Part shown: piece after piece, positions 25,695-34,017 of the stretch
How the letters are laid out: each line of letters starts with the position of its first letter
Position numbering within the stretch: the stretch's first letter is position 1
Source of the DNA: RYN-230 sp963770535
GTDB lineage: Bacteria > Actinomycetota > Actinomycetes > Streptosporangiales > Streptosporangiaceae
NCBI GenBank assembly: GCA_963770535.1
Contig: CAVYPZ010000003.1
Coordinates: 1,798,001 to 1,862,000, forward strand
Direction of reading: 5' to 3'
DNA: 64,000 nucleotides
Notes under the pieces: model-generated
The model's input: the letters and a program-made list of their open reading frames with translations, nothing else
Told to the model about the DNA's origin: nothing
The model's database searches: none
Translations under genes and position numbers: made by a program

Positions 25695-26354
25695 ATGAGC
25701 GTGAGTCAGACCCCATTGCGTGTGTTGATCGCCGAAGACGAGGCATTGATCCGGCTTGATCTCAAGGAGATGCTTGAGGAGGAGGGCTACTCGGTCGTCG
25801 GTGAGGCCGCCGATGGGCAGCGGGCCGTCGACCTCGCCGGGAGTCTCCGGCCGGACCTGGTGATCCTCGATGTGAAGATGCCGGTCCTGGACGGGATATC
25901 GGCCGCCGAGCAGGTGGCCGCCGACCAGATCGCGCCGGTGGTCATCCTGACCGCGTTCTCCCAGCGTGAGCTCGTGGAGCGGGCCCGCGACGCGGGCGCC
26001 ATGGCCTACCTGGTGAAGCCATTCACCAAGGCGGATCTCGTGCCCGCGATCGAGATCGCGGTGAGCCGTTTCCAGGAAGTGGCGGCGCTGGCCGGCGAGG
26101 TCGGGACGCTCAAGGAGCGGCTGGAGGTGCGCAAGCTCCTCGACCGGGCCAAGGGCAAGCTCCAGACGGAGCAGGGCATGTCGGAGCCGGACGCATTCCG
26201 CTGGATCCAGAAGACCTCGATGGACCAGCGCGTGGCCATGCGGGCCGTGGCGGAGCGCGTGCTCGAGGGGACCATGACTCCCGGCCATGCGGCGGGCGAC
26301 AGCGCCGCGGACGTAGGCGATGGGGCGGACGCCGGGCGCGAAGCCGGCTCCTGA
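25695..26354 (+). CDS. pdtaR: ANTAR-domain response regulator PdtaR
   Basis: The 219-residue protein has an N-terminal receiver domain (RVLIAEDEALIRLDL, phospho-acceptor Asp in LVILDVKMPVLDG, switch residues TAFSQ and YLVKPF). It is followed by a C-terminal ANTAR RNA-binding domain (VRKLLDRAKGKLQTEQGM, then EPDAFRWIQKTSMDQRVAM). In mycobacteria the orthologue, with kinase PdtaS, binds paired RNA hairpins to control antitermination. The place next to pyk, polA and rpsA matches actinobacterial synteny. The last codons and the stop lie in the first copy of a 22-bp repeat. No pdtaS-like kinase is in the window. Confidence 0.93.
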   Translation: MSVSQTPLRVLIAEDEALIRLDLKEMLEEEGYSVVGEAADGQRAVDLAGSLRPDLVILDVKMPVLDGISAAEQVAADQIAPVVILTAFSQRELVERARDAGAMAYLVKPFTKADLVPAIEIAVSRFQEVAALAGEVGTLKERLEVRKLLDRAKGKLQTEQGMSEPDAFRWIQKTSMDQRVAMRAVAERVLEGTMTPGHAAGDSAADVGDGADAGREAGS

Positions 26355-26408
26355 ACCTGGCCGGGCCGGCTCCTGAACCTGGCCGGGCCGGCTCCTGAAC
26401 CCGGCCGG
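26343..26408. repeat. Three 22-bp repeats starting in the pdtaR stop codon region
   Basis: GCCGGCTCCTGAACCTGGCC plus GG is repeated at 26343-26364, 26365-26386 and 26387-26408, with one base different in the last copy. The pdtaR TGA stop (26352-26354) lies within the first unit, so each later copy also carries a TGA. Confidence 0.93.
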
Positions 26409-26469
26409 GCCGTCCCCCCGGAGCCGGCTGGGCCGTTCCCCGGACCGAGCCCGGGGAACTTTTGGTGCC

Positions 26470-26494
26470 GTGTCGGCCTTCCCCGGGCCGACAC
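26470..26494. terminator. Hairpin downstream of pdtaR
   Basis: GTGTCGGCC (26470-26478) pairs perfectly with GGCCGACAC (26486-26494) around a 7-base loop, followed by GTTCTCT. It lies between pdtaR (+) and the convergent thioesterase gene (-), so it probably ends transcription of pdtaR. Confidence 0.6.
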
Positions 26495-26618
26495 GTTCTC
26501 TACTCAGCTCCCCGGGCTCTGTCCCCAACGGTAGCGAGGACTCCCCAGGGCGCGCAAAGGGGCCGCCATTCCCTGGCCGGTTTGTGATAAAACGGCGGTT
26601 CGCGGGCGCCTTGCCTGC

Positions 26619-27242
26619 CTACGGGTGGGGACCTGGCCATTCCCCGGAGGCCGCGGCGCCGGCTGGATCATGGCCGCCCGGCGGGACCTGGTCGCGGAGC
26701 AGGCACGTCAGCCTGGCCGAGCAGACCCGGCGTCCCTGGTCGTCGCTGATCGCGATCTCGTAGGTGGCGCTGGTCCGCCCGCCGTGCACCCGGGTGGCCA
26801 CCCCCGTGACGATGCCGGCCGCCACCGCACGGTGGTGCGTGGCGCTGATCTCGATGCCGACCGCAAACCGCCCACGGCCGGCCTGCAGCGCCGCGCCCAC
26901 CGAGCCCAGGCTCTCGGCCAGCACGCACGAGGCACCCCCATGGAGCAGGCCGTAGGGCTGGATGTTGCCGTCCACCGGCATGGTGCCGGTGACCTGTTCT
27001 GCGCTGGCGGCGGTCACGATGATGCCCATCCGGCCGGGCAGGGTGCCCTCGCTGATCCGGGAGAGGAACCCGAGGATCTGCGTCCCGCCGTCCCCGCCTG
27101 CCCGCGCCTCGCCGTCCTGCTCCACCCGCGCCTCACTGTCCCGGTCCACCCGTGCCTCCGGAGTAAGCGACCCGGCGGCCGCCCGGTCGCAGGGGAAGCC
27201 TAAACGGACCCGGCGGGCGGCTCCCCGGGGGGGAAGGCTCAT
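26619..27242 (-). CDS. PaaI-type hotdog-fold thioesterase
   Basis: The core (about residues 72-190) matches the PaaI/4HBT family: GIIVTAASAEQVTGTMPVDGN, the active-site stretch NIQPYGLLHGGASCVLAESLGS, and GIEISATHHRAVAAG. Such enzymes cleave acyl- or aryl-CoA thioesters in the cytoplasm. The open frame gives 207 residues against about 140 for the family; the first 50 residues are a charged low-complexity segment with ARVDRDSE/ARVEQDGE repeats. A start inside that segment is likely, for example a GTG near 27150, so the 5' end is uncertain. The substrate is unknown. Confidence 0.78.
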   Translation of the reverse strand: MSLPPRGAARRVRLGFPCDRAAAGSLTPEARVDRDSEARVEQDGEARAGGDGGTQILGFLSRISEGTLPGRMGIIVTAASAEQVTGTMPVDGNIQPYGLLHGGASCVLAESLGSVGAALQAGRGRFAVGIEISATHHRAVAAGIVTGVATRVHGGRTSATYEIAISDDQGRRVCSARLTCLLRDQVPPGGHDPAGAAASGEWPGPHP

Positions 27243-27408
27243 CCCCTGCTCCGGGACTCACGAGGGCTCAGTGCCCAGAGTGACCAAAGTGCTATATGTG
27301 TGGTTTAGGCGGCTATAGCAGAGTTGCCCGGGGCCCAGAGGCCACCATCGGGACCATGGGGCGGAAAAGATCTGACGTTCTGTCCCGAAACACTGGCGTT
27401 ACATACAG

Positions 27409-27423
27409 GTGAGCGTTAACAAT
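27409..27423 (+). promoter_or_regulatory. LacI-family-like operator upstream of the epimerase gene
   Basis: GTGAGCGTTAACAAT has the central CG and the GTGAG/TTAAC half-sites typical of LacI-type operators. It lies 53 bp before the epimerase start. A sugar-responsive repressor would suit the gene, but no LacI-family gene is in the window. Confidence 0.3.
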
Positions 27424-27475
27424 GCCCGGGGGCTGACTGTGCCAGTCCCGGGAAACCCAACGAAGGGGAGTCTCC

Positions 27476-28840
27476 ATGCGTCCAGTTTTAAGAGGCAAGA
27501 TCAGCACAACGGGTCTGCGTGCCGGCGCGGTTGCCGCGCTCGCGATCGCCAGCGTGGCATCGCTGGCCGCCATGCGGTCCGCTCCGGTGGCCAAGGCCGG
27601 CGGCGGCTGCTCGCCGACCGTGTCGAAGCAGTTCTTCGGCAAGACCATTGAGCCGTACACCCAGAAGAACACCGCGGTTTACCGCTACACGCTGACCAAC
27701 TGCCGCGGCATGCAGGTCAAGGTCCTGAGCTTCGGCGGCATCATCCAGTCGATCGACGTGCCCGGGCGGAACGGCCGCGAGGCCGACGTGGTGCTGGGCT
27801 TCAAGACGCTGGCCGACTACGTGAAGTTTGACAGCCCGCCGGTGACCGCCAACGGCGGCCCGTACTTCGGCGAGACGATCGGCCGCTACGGCAACCGGAT
27901 CGCCAAGGGCACGTTCAAGCTGAACGGCCAGACCTACACCCTGCCCATCAACAACGGCGTGAACAGCCTGCACGGCGGCCTGGTCGGGTTCGGCAACCAC
28001 GTCTGGGCATCCCAGGCCGTCCACGCGCCTGGCTCGGCGGGCGTGCAGCTCACGCTGGTCAGCCCCAACGGTGACTCCAGCGGTGCCGCCGGTACGCCCG
28101 GCTGCCCGTCGGGCTGCACCGGCTACCCGGCCCAGCTCACCGTGGTGGTCACGTTCACGCTGAACAACCGGGGCCAGATCGGCATCCACTACAAGGCCAC
28201 CAACAACGACGCGAAGCTGTCGACGGTGCTCAACCTCACCAACCACAGCTACTTCAACCTGGCTGGCGAGAACTCTGCGGCAGGCTCGGCCTACCGGCAG
28301 TTCGTCCAGATCAACGCCAACAACTACTCACCCACTGACTCCACGCAGATCCCGCTTCCGCTGGCCCACGGGGTCCCGGTCGCGGGCACGCCGTTCGACT
28401 TCCGCGCGCCGCACACGATCGGCTCGCGGATCAGCGAAGTGAGTGCGCCGGACAACGTCCCGGCCAGCTTCGCGTCGGCCACCGGGGGCGAGAGCCAGTT
28501 GCTGATCGCGCAGGGTTACGACCACAACTGGATCCTGAACCCGCAGAGCGCCAGGACCACGGGGCCGGACGGGCTGAACCTGGCCGCCCGCGCCTTCGAC
28601 CCGTCGAGCGGCCGCTTGCTGACCGTCTGGACCGACCAGCCGGGTGTCCAGTTCTACAGCGGCAACTTCCTCAACGGCACGCTGGTGGGCATCAGCGGCA
28701 ACACCTACCGGCAGGGCGCGGGCTACACGTTCGAGACCCAGCACTTCCCGGACTCGCCCAACCAGCCGGCTTTCCCGTCCACCGTTCTCGGCCCCGGGAA
28801 GACCTTCAACTCCACCACCATTTTCGCCTTCAACTCCTGA
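27476..28840 (+). CDS. Secreted aldose 1-epimerase (galactose mutarotase)
   Basis: The 454-residue protein has a basic N-terminus and hydrophobic segment (GAVAALAIASVASLAAM) that look like a signal peptide, with likely cleavage near AKAGGG. The mature part has the mutarotase motifs GRYGNRIAKGTF, NNGVNSLHGGL, NLTNHSYFNLAG, FYSGNFLNGT and the catalytic glutamate region FETQHFPDSPNQPAFPS. It interconverts alpha and beta anomers of hexoses, here apparently outside the membrane. A GGGGAG sequence lies before ATG 27476. There are paired cysteines (CPSGC, and Cys near the start) compatible with an exported protein. It is a single-gene unit ending at a strong hairpin. Confidence 0.9.
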   Translation: MRPVLRGKISTTGLRAGAVAALAIASVASLAAMRSAPVAKAGGGCSPTVSKQFFGKTIEPYTQKNTAVYRYTLTNCRGMQVKVLSFGGIIQSIDVPGRNGREADVVLGFKTLADYVKFDSPPVTANGGPYFGETIGRYGNRIAKGTFKLNGQTYTLPINNGVNSLHGGLVGFGNHVWASQAVHAPGSAGVQLTLVSPNGDSSGAAGTPGCPSGCTGYPAQLTVVVTFTLNNRGQIGIHYKATNNDAKLSTVLNLTNHSYFNLAGENSAAGSAYRQFVQINANNYSPTDSTQIPLPLAHGVPVAGTPFDFRAPHTIGSRISEVSAPDNVPASFASATGGESQLLIAQGYDHNWILNPQSARTTGPDGLNLAARAFDPSSGRLLTVWTDQPGVQFYSGNFLNGTLVGISGNTYRQGAGYTFETQHFPDSPNQPAFPSTVLGPGKTFNSTTIFAFNS

Positions 28841-28853
28841 CGCCGGCCCGGCT

Positions 28854-28879
28854 GCGGGCACCGCGTGAGCGGTGCCCGC
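28854..28879 (+). terminator. Strong hairpin after the epimerase gene
   Basis: GCGGGCACCGC and GCGGTGCCCGC form a perfect 11-bp stem around the loop GTGA, 14 bp after the stop. Flanking CCGGC and GCCGG can lengthen the stem. There is no T-run, as is common for terminators in high-GC actinobacteria. Confidence 0.75.
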
Positions 28880-28986
28880 ACCGGCCGGCTCGTCGCGGCC
28901 CGGGGGCCGCCGCCTTCCCGGTGGCCCCCGGGCCGCGGCATGCCGGCGCCGTGGCATGCAGGCCCGCTGGCGTCGGTACCTGCCAC

Positions 28987-28992
28987 TAGACT
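28987..28992 (+). promoter_or_regulatory. TAGACT -10-like hexamer, possible leaderless start of polA
   Basis: TAGACT ends 6 nt before the polA GTG. No ribosome binding site is present, so transcription probably begins at the start codon. Confidence 0.45.
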
Positions 28993-28998
28993 TCCTGC

Positions 28999-31776
28999 GT
29001 GGCGACGAAGGCGACCCAGGCACCAGCATCCGCACCCGAGCCGGCGGCGCGCCGGGAGAGGTTGCTGCTGCTCGACGGGCACTCCCTGGCGTACCGCGCG
29101 TTCTTCGCGCTGCCACCGGAGAATTTCTCCACGACGACCGGGCAGCCGACCAACGCGGTCTACGGCTTCACCGCGATGCTCATCAACGTCCTGCGCGACG
29201 AGCAGCCCACCCATGTGGCGGTGGCCTTCGACCGCAGCGAGCCGACCTTCCGGCACGAGCAGTACGTGGAGTACAAGGCGACCCGGCGGGAAACCCCGGC
29301 GGACTTCCGCAGCCAGCTCAGCCTGATCTTCGAGGTGCTCGACGCGCTCGGCATCCCCCGGCTGTCGGTGGCCGGCTATGAGGCCGACGACATCATCGCC
29401 ACGCTGACCGTGGCCGCCACCGAGGCGGGCATGGACGTGCTCATCGTCAGCGGTGACCGGGACAACCTGCAGCTGGTCAACGACCACGTCACGGTGCTCA
29501 TGACCCGGCGCGGCATCAGCGACATGACGCGGTTCACCCCGGCGGAGGTCGAGGCCAAGTACGGGCTGACCCCCGCGCAGTACCCCGACTTCGCCGCGCT
29601 GCGCGGCGACCCGAGCGACAACCTGCCGAGCATCCCCGGGGTGGGGGAGAAGACCGCGGCCCGGTGGGTGGCGGAGTTCGGCTCGCTGACCGGGCTGGTG
29701 GACCGGGTCGACGAGGTCAAGGGCAAGGCCGGTGAGAAGCTGCGTGAGCACCTCGGATCGGTGCTGCGCAACCGGCAGCTGACCGAGCTGGCCCGGGACG
29801 TCCCGCTCGACGTGGGCCCGGCCGGGCTGGTACCGGTGCCGTGGGACCGCGACCAGATCCACCAGCTCTTTGACACGCTCCAGTTCCGTGTCCTGCGCGA
29901 CCGGCTCTACAGCACGCTCCCCAACGGTATTACCGGCGCGGCCACGGCAGCCGGCGCGGGGGCGTCCGGGCCGGCCGAGGGCTTCGAGGTCGCGGTGTCG
30001 GTGCCCGGCCCGGATGAGCTGGCCGCCTGGCTGGGCGAGCACGCCACCGGGACCGGCCGGGCGGGGATCGCCGTGCACGGCACCTGGGGCCGCGGCACCG
30101 GGACCATGGACGGGCTGGCGCTGGCCACCGGGGACGGGGCCGGGGCGTTCGCCGACCCGGTCACGCTGACCGAGGACGACGAGCGTGCCCTGGCGGCGTG
30201 GCTGGCCGACCCGGACCAGCCCAAGGCGCTGCACGACGCCAAGGGGCCGATCCACGCGCTGGCCGCCCGGGGCCTCGAGCTGGCCGGCCTCACCACCGAC
30301 ACGGCACTGGCCGCCTACCTGGCCCTGCCCGGCCAGCGCTCATTCGACCTGGCTGACCTGGCGCTGCGCTATCTGGGCAAGGAACTGCGCGACGGCGGGA
30401 CCGCGACCGGCCAGCTCACGCTGGACCTGTCCGCCAGGGACGAGGAGGAGGACGACGGCGAGGCGGAGGCCGCGGTAGCGCTGGTCTTGCGCGCCCGGGC
30501 CACCGCGGAACTGGCCGACGCCCTGGACGCGGACCTGGAGCAGCGCGGCGCGGCCCAGCTGCTGGCCGACGTCGAACTGCCGCTCGTCGGCGTGCTGGCC
30601 CAGATGGAGCGGGCCGGGATCGCAGCCGACACCCACCACTTCGCGGACATGTCCGCCAGCCTGGGCGGCGAGGTGAAGGCGGCCGAGCAGGCCGCGTTCG
30701 GGATCATCGGCCACGAGTTCAACCTCGGCTCACCCAAGCAGCTGCAGGAAGTGCTGTTCACCGAGCTGGGCCTGCCCAAGACCAAGCGGATCAAGACCGG
30801 GTACACCACCGACTCCGAGGCGCTCACCAGCTTGCTGGCGCAGACCGGCCACCCGGTGCTGGAGCACCTGCTCCGCCACCGGGACGTGGCCCGGCTGAAG
30901 AGCATCGTGGACTCGCTGATCCCGATGGCGGACGAGGACGGCCGGATCCACACCACGTACAACCAGATGATCGCGGCCACCGGGCGGCTCTCGTCCACCG
31001 ACCCGAACCTGCAGAACATCCCGATCCGCACCGAGGAGGGCCGCCGGATCCGGCAGGGCTTCGTGGTCGGCAGCGGTTACGAGACCCTCCTGACCGCCGA
31101 CTACAGCCAGATCGAGCTGCGGATCATGGCCGACCTGTCCGGCGACACCGCGCTGGAGGAGGCGTTCACCTCCGGCCGCGATTTCCACGCCGAGACGGCG
31201 GCCCGGGTCTTCCGGGTCCCGGCCGACGAGGTCACCGTCGAGATGCGGAGCCGGATCAAGGCCATGAACTACGGGCTGGCCTACGGCCTGTCCGCATACG
31301 GGCTGTCCCAGCAGCTGCGCATCACCCCGGACGAGGCCCGGGCCCTGATGGACGAGTACTTCCAGCAGTTCGGCGGGATCCGGGACTACCTGTACTCGGT
31401 CGTGGACCAGGCCCGCAGGGACGGCTACACCCAGACCGTGCTCGGCCGCCGGCGCTATCTGCCCGACCTGACCTCGGACAACCGCCAGCGCCGGGAGATG
31501 GCCGAGCGGATGGCGCTCAACGCCCCCATCCAGGGCTCAGCCGCCGACATCATCAAGGTGGCCATGCTCCGGGTCGACCAGGCCCTGCGCGACGGGGGCC
31601 TGCGCTCCCGGATGCTGCTGCAGGTGCACGACGAGCTGGTCTTCGAGGTTGCCCCCGGTGAGCTCGACGCGCTGCGCGGCCTGGTCTCGGGGACCATGTG
31701 CGGGGCCTTCGACCTGCGCGTGCCGCTGGAAGTGTCGATCGGCACCGGGCGCAGCTGGGCCGAAGCCGGGCACTAG
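28999..31776 (+). CDS. polA: DNA polymerase I
   Basis: The 925-residue enzyme has three parts. The 5'-3' exonuclease (residues 20-310) shows LLLLDGHSLAYRAFFAL, GYEADDIIATL and GDPSDNLPSIPGVGEKTA. The middle domain (about 325-520) keeps the fold, but the acidic metal-binding residues of a 3'-5' proofreading exonuclease are not recognisable, as in other actinobacteria. The polymerase has TADYSQIELRIMA (motif A), RSRIKAMNYGLAYG (motif B) and LLQVHDELVFEV (motif C). Tyr replaces the Phe of the E. coli enzyme in motif B, a change known to weaken discrimination against dideoxynucleotides. It serves in repair and Okazaki-fragment processing. GTG 28999 appears leaderless. Confidence 0.96.
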   Translation: MATKATQAPASAPEPAARRERLLLLDGHSLAYRAFFALPPENFSTTTGQPTNAVYGFTAMLINVLRDEQPTHVAVAFDRSEPTFRHEQYVEYKATRRETPADFRSQLSLIFEVLDALGIPRLSVAGYEADDIIATLTVAATEAGMDVLIVSGDRDNLQLVNDHVTVLMTRRGISDMTRFTPAEVEAKYGLTPAQYPDFAALRGDPSDNLPSIPGVGEKTAARWVAEFGSLTGLVDRVDEVKGKAGEKLREHLGSVLRNRQLTELARDVPLDVGPAGLVPVPWDRDQIHQLFDTLQFRVLRDRLYSTLPNGITGAATAAGAGASGPAEGFEVAVSVPGPDELAAWLGEHATGTGRAGIAVHGTWGRGTGTMDGLALATGDGAGAFADPVTLTEDDERALAAWLADPDQPKALHDAKGPIHALAARGLELAGLTTDTALAAYLALPGQRSFDLADLALRYLGKELRDGGTATGQLTLDLSARDEEEDDGEAEAAVALVLRARATAELADALDADLEQRGAAQLLADVELPLVGVLAQMERAGIAADTHHFADMSASLGGEVKAAEQAAFGIIGHEFNLGSPKQLQEVLFTELGLPKTKRIKTGYTTDSEALTSLLAQTGHPVLEHLLRHRDVARLKSIVDSLIPMADEDGRIHTTYNQMIAATGRLSSTDPNLQNIPIRTEEGRRIRQGFVVGSGYETLLTADYSQIELRIMADLSGDTALEEAFTSGRDFHAETAARVFRVPADEVTVEMRSRIKAMNYGLAYGLSAYGLSQQLRITPDEARALMDEYFQQFGGIRDYLYSVVDQARRDGYTQTVLGRRRYLPDLTSDNRQRREMAERMALNAPIQGSAADIIKVAMLRVDQALRDGGLRSRMLLQVHDELVFEVAPGELDALRGLVSGTMCGAFDLRVPLEVSIGTGRSWAEAGH

Positions 31777-31828
31777 GGTGACCGGGCGGCCGCCTGGCCG
31801 TCGGGGACCCGGCGCCCGGGTTCTCCAG

Positions 31829-32854
31829 TCAGGCGGCCGATCGTGTGGTGGCCCCGCGCCGCCGCAGCTGCGGGTCCTGGAGGGCGGGAGGGTTGTAGGC
31901 CATGTCGAGCCGGCTGACGTCGGTGCCGGGTGCGACGATCGCGTCGAGCTGGTCGAGCACGCCGTCGGGGAGCGCCACCTCCATCCCGGCGAGCAGGTCG
32001 TCGAGGTGCCCCATCGTGCGCGGCCCGATGATGGCCGAGGTCACGCCGGGGTGGGCGATGGCGAACGCGACGGCCAGGTGCGTCATCCTGAGCCCGGCCT
32101 GCTCGGCGACCGGGATGATCTGCTCGACGGCGCCGAGCCGGCGCTCGTCGCTCATGTGCCTGAACATGGTCGTGCGGCGCAGGTCCGTCGGCCGCCCCTT
32201 CCGGACACGGCCGGTGAGCAGTCCCTGCGCCAGCGGGCTCCACACGAGGACTCCCATGCCGTAACGCGCGGCGGCGGGGAGGATCTCCCGCTCGATGCCG
32301 CGGTCGAGGATCGAGTATGGCGGCTGCTCGGTGCGCGGCGGCTCCAGCCCTCTGCGCTCGGCGATCCACTGAGCCTCGACGATCTGGGAGGCAGGCATCT
32401 TCGACGTGCCGAAGGCCCGGATCTTGCCGCTGCGGACAAGGTCGGTCAGTGCGGAGAGCGTCTCGCCGAGGTCGGTGGCCGGATCGGGCACGTGGAGCTG
32501 GTACAGGTCGATGTAGGCCGTCCCGAGGCGGCGCAGCGAGTCTTCGACCGCGGTCATGATCCAGCGGCGGGACGCGCCCCGTGAATTCGGGTCCTCGCCC
32601 ATCGGGAGGCCGAACTTCGTCGCCAGCACCAGGCTGTCGCGACGCCCCTTGATCGCCTTGCCCACGATCTCCTCGGACTCGCCCTGGGAGTAGGCGTCCG
32701 CGGTGTCGATGAAGTTGATCCCGGCGTCGAGGGCCTTGTGGATGATGCGGACCGAGTCGTCGTGGTCCGGGTTGCCGATCCGTCCGAGCATCATCGCGCC
32801 GAGCGCGTACGGGCTGACCTTGATGCCGGTCCGGCCGAGTGTGCGGTAGTGCAT
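31829..32854 (-). CDS. Aldo/keto reductase
   Basis: This 341-residue NADPH-dependent oxidoreductase of the AKR superfamily has the catalytic tetrad in FIDTADAYSQGESEE (Asp, Tyr), LVLATKFGLP (Lys) and DLYQLHVPDP (His). Late SAIIGPRTMGHLDD is the cofactor-binding part. AGGAGG precedes ATG 32854. It diverges from a tetR gene with a 110-bp gap holding two copies of a palindrome, so the TetR protein very likely represses it. It is the kind of gene induced by reactive carbonyls; the true substrate is not known. It converges with polA. Confidence 0.9.
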   Translation of the reverse strand: MHYRTLGRTGIKVSPYALGAMMLGRIGNPDHDDSVRIIHKALDAGINFIDTADAYSQGESEEIVGKAIKGRRDSLVLATKFGLPMGEDPNSRGASRRWIMTAVEDSLRRLGTAYIDLYQLHVPDPATDLGETLSALTDLVRSGKIRAFGTSKMPASQIVEAQWIAERRGLEPPRTEQPPYSILDRGIEREILPAAARYGMGVLVWSPLAQGLLTGRVRKGRPTDLRRTTMFRHMSDERRLGAVEQIIPVAEQAGLRMTHLAVAFAIAHPGVTSAIIGPRTMGHLDDLLAGMEVALPDGVLDQLDAIVAPGTDVSRLDMAYNPPALQDPQLRRRGATTRSAA

Positions 32855-32899
32855 GGGAGCCTCCTGCCGGGCGTCGCGGCCGACGCGTACGATGGAACT

Positions 32900-32945
32900 G
32901 GAACGTTGTCCCGGTACTGGATGCAACGATATGGGACGACGTCCC
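32900..32945. promoter_or_regulatory. Duplicated operator between the AKR and tetR genes
   Basis: GGAACGTTGTCCC (32900-32912) and GGGACGACGTCCC (32933-32945) share the pattern GGRAC-N3-GTCCC. They are 33 bp apart, about three helical turns, so two dimers would bind the same face of the DNA. They lie between divergent starts and near a possible -10 (TACGAT at 32889-32894). They are the likely binding sites of the adjacent TetR protein. Confidence 0.65.
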
Positions 32946-32964
32946 GTTTATCAAGGAGGCCCGG

Positions 32965-33555
32965 ATGCCGCGTGCCGATGCGCAGCGGAACCTGGAGGCG
33001 CTGCTGGCCGCGGCGAAAGAGGAGTTCGCGGCGAACGGCGTCGACGTCAGCGTGCGCGCCATCGCCGCCCGCGCGGGCGTGGGCACGGCGACGCTCTACC
33101 GGCACTTCCCGCTCCGCTCGGACCTGATCGCGGCCGTGTTCCGCCGGGAGATCGACGACTGCGCGGCCGCGGCCGTCTCGCTCGCGCAGTCCTGCGACCC
33201 GGGCGAGGCGCTCGACCGCTGGGTCCAGCGCTACACCGCGTTTGTCGCCACCAAGCACGGGCTGGCCGCCGCGCTGCACTCCGGCGATCCGGCGTACAGC
33301 GGACTGCGCGACTACTTCGAGGAGCATGTCGGGCCGGCACTGCAGACGCTCCTCGCCAACGCCGAGCGCGCCGGGGTCATCGGCGCCGGGGCCGACCCGC
33401 GCGACCTGCTCGGCGCAATCGCGAACCTGTGCATCCCCCCGCCGGCGAGCACCGATACGTCGCGTGCCGACCGCATGGTCGCGCTGCTTCTCAGGGGACT
33501 TCGGTACGACGCTCCGAGCCGCGCAACGCAGCGGGATGCGGCAACGCCGGTTTGA
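32965..33555 (+). CDS. TetR-family transcriptional regulator
   Basis: The 196-residue protein has an N-terminal helix-turn-helix (about residues 10-57: RNLEALLAAAKEEFAANG, VSVRAIAARAGVGTATLYRHF) and a helical ligand-binding domain typical of the SCO-type TetR proteins (DRWVQRYTAFVATKHGLAAAL). AAGGAGG lies just before ATG 32965. It diverges from the aldo/keto reductase, and the paired palindromes between them suggest joint repression of both genes. The inducer is unknown. Confidence 0.9.
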   Translation: MPRADAQRNLEALLAAAKEEFAANGVDVSVRAIAARAGVGTATLYRHFPLRSDLIAAVFRREIDDCAAAAVSLAQSCDPGEALDRWVQRYTAFVATKHGLAAALHSGDPAYSGLRDYFEEHVGPALQTLLANAERAGVIGAGADPRDLLGAIANLCIPPPASTDTSRADRMVALLLRGLRYDAPSRATQRDAATPV

Positions 33556-34017
33556 CCCGCGCCCATGGCCCTGGGGCTGACCCGGGAGCCCGGGCCCCCG
33601 GCGCCCCGCTGCCGGAGGCACGGCGTCCGCAGCGGCTGCCGGGTTCATCGCCGGGCCGGCGAGCTGCCCCGCGGCTCGCCACCCCTCCCGGGCGAGGGCG
33701 TGCTGAGACTGAGACCGGGAGTAAAAGGCGGCGGAATCGCGTTCAGAAACACAGCGCGCGTGGGTGATGCAGGCGATAACGATCATGCGGCGATCGGGTG
33801 CTCCGATTGACCGGGTGGCTTAGCTCTCATATCCTGAGCGCTGCGCCGTGTTCTGGTGCAGTCCGCCGTGGCCAGGCAAAGTTACGGGCGGCCGTGAGGC
33901 CCCTCCGTGGCTCGCCGGGTCGGCCAGCCAAATCCAGTGCACCCTGTAGGCCCACCTGACGGGCCCTCGGTATGGCGCGCCCCAAACTACTTTCTGTCCG
34001 CCGGAGCCAACCAACAC
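33556..34017. other. Upstream region of rpsA
   Basis: About 460 bp with no supported gene. A TTGACC at 33807-33812 and CATATC at 33828-33833 could be promoter elements, though a 15-bp spacing is short. A weak GGAG lies at 34003 before the rpsA start. An open frame continues upstream to 33907 but without family likeness. Confidence 0.4.
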
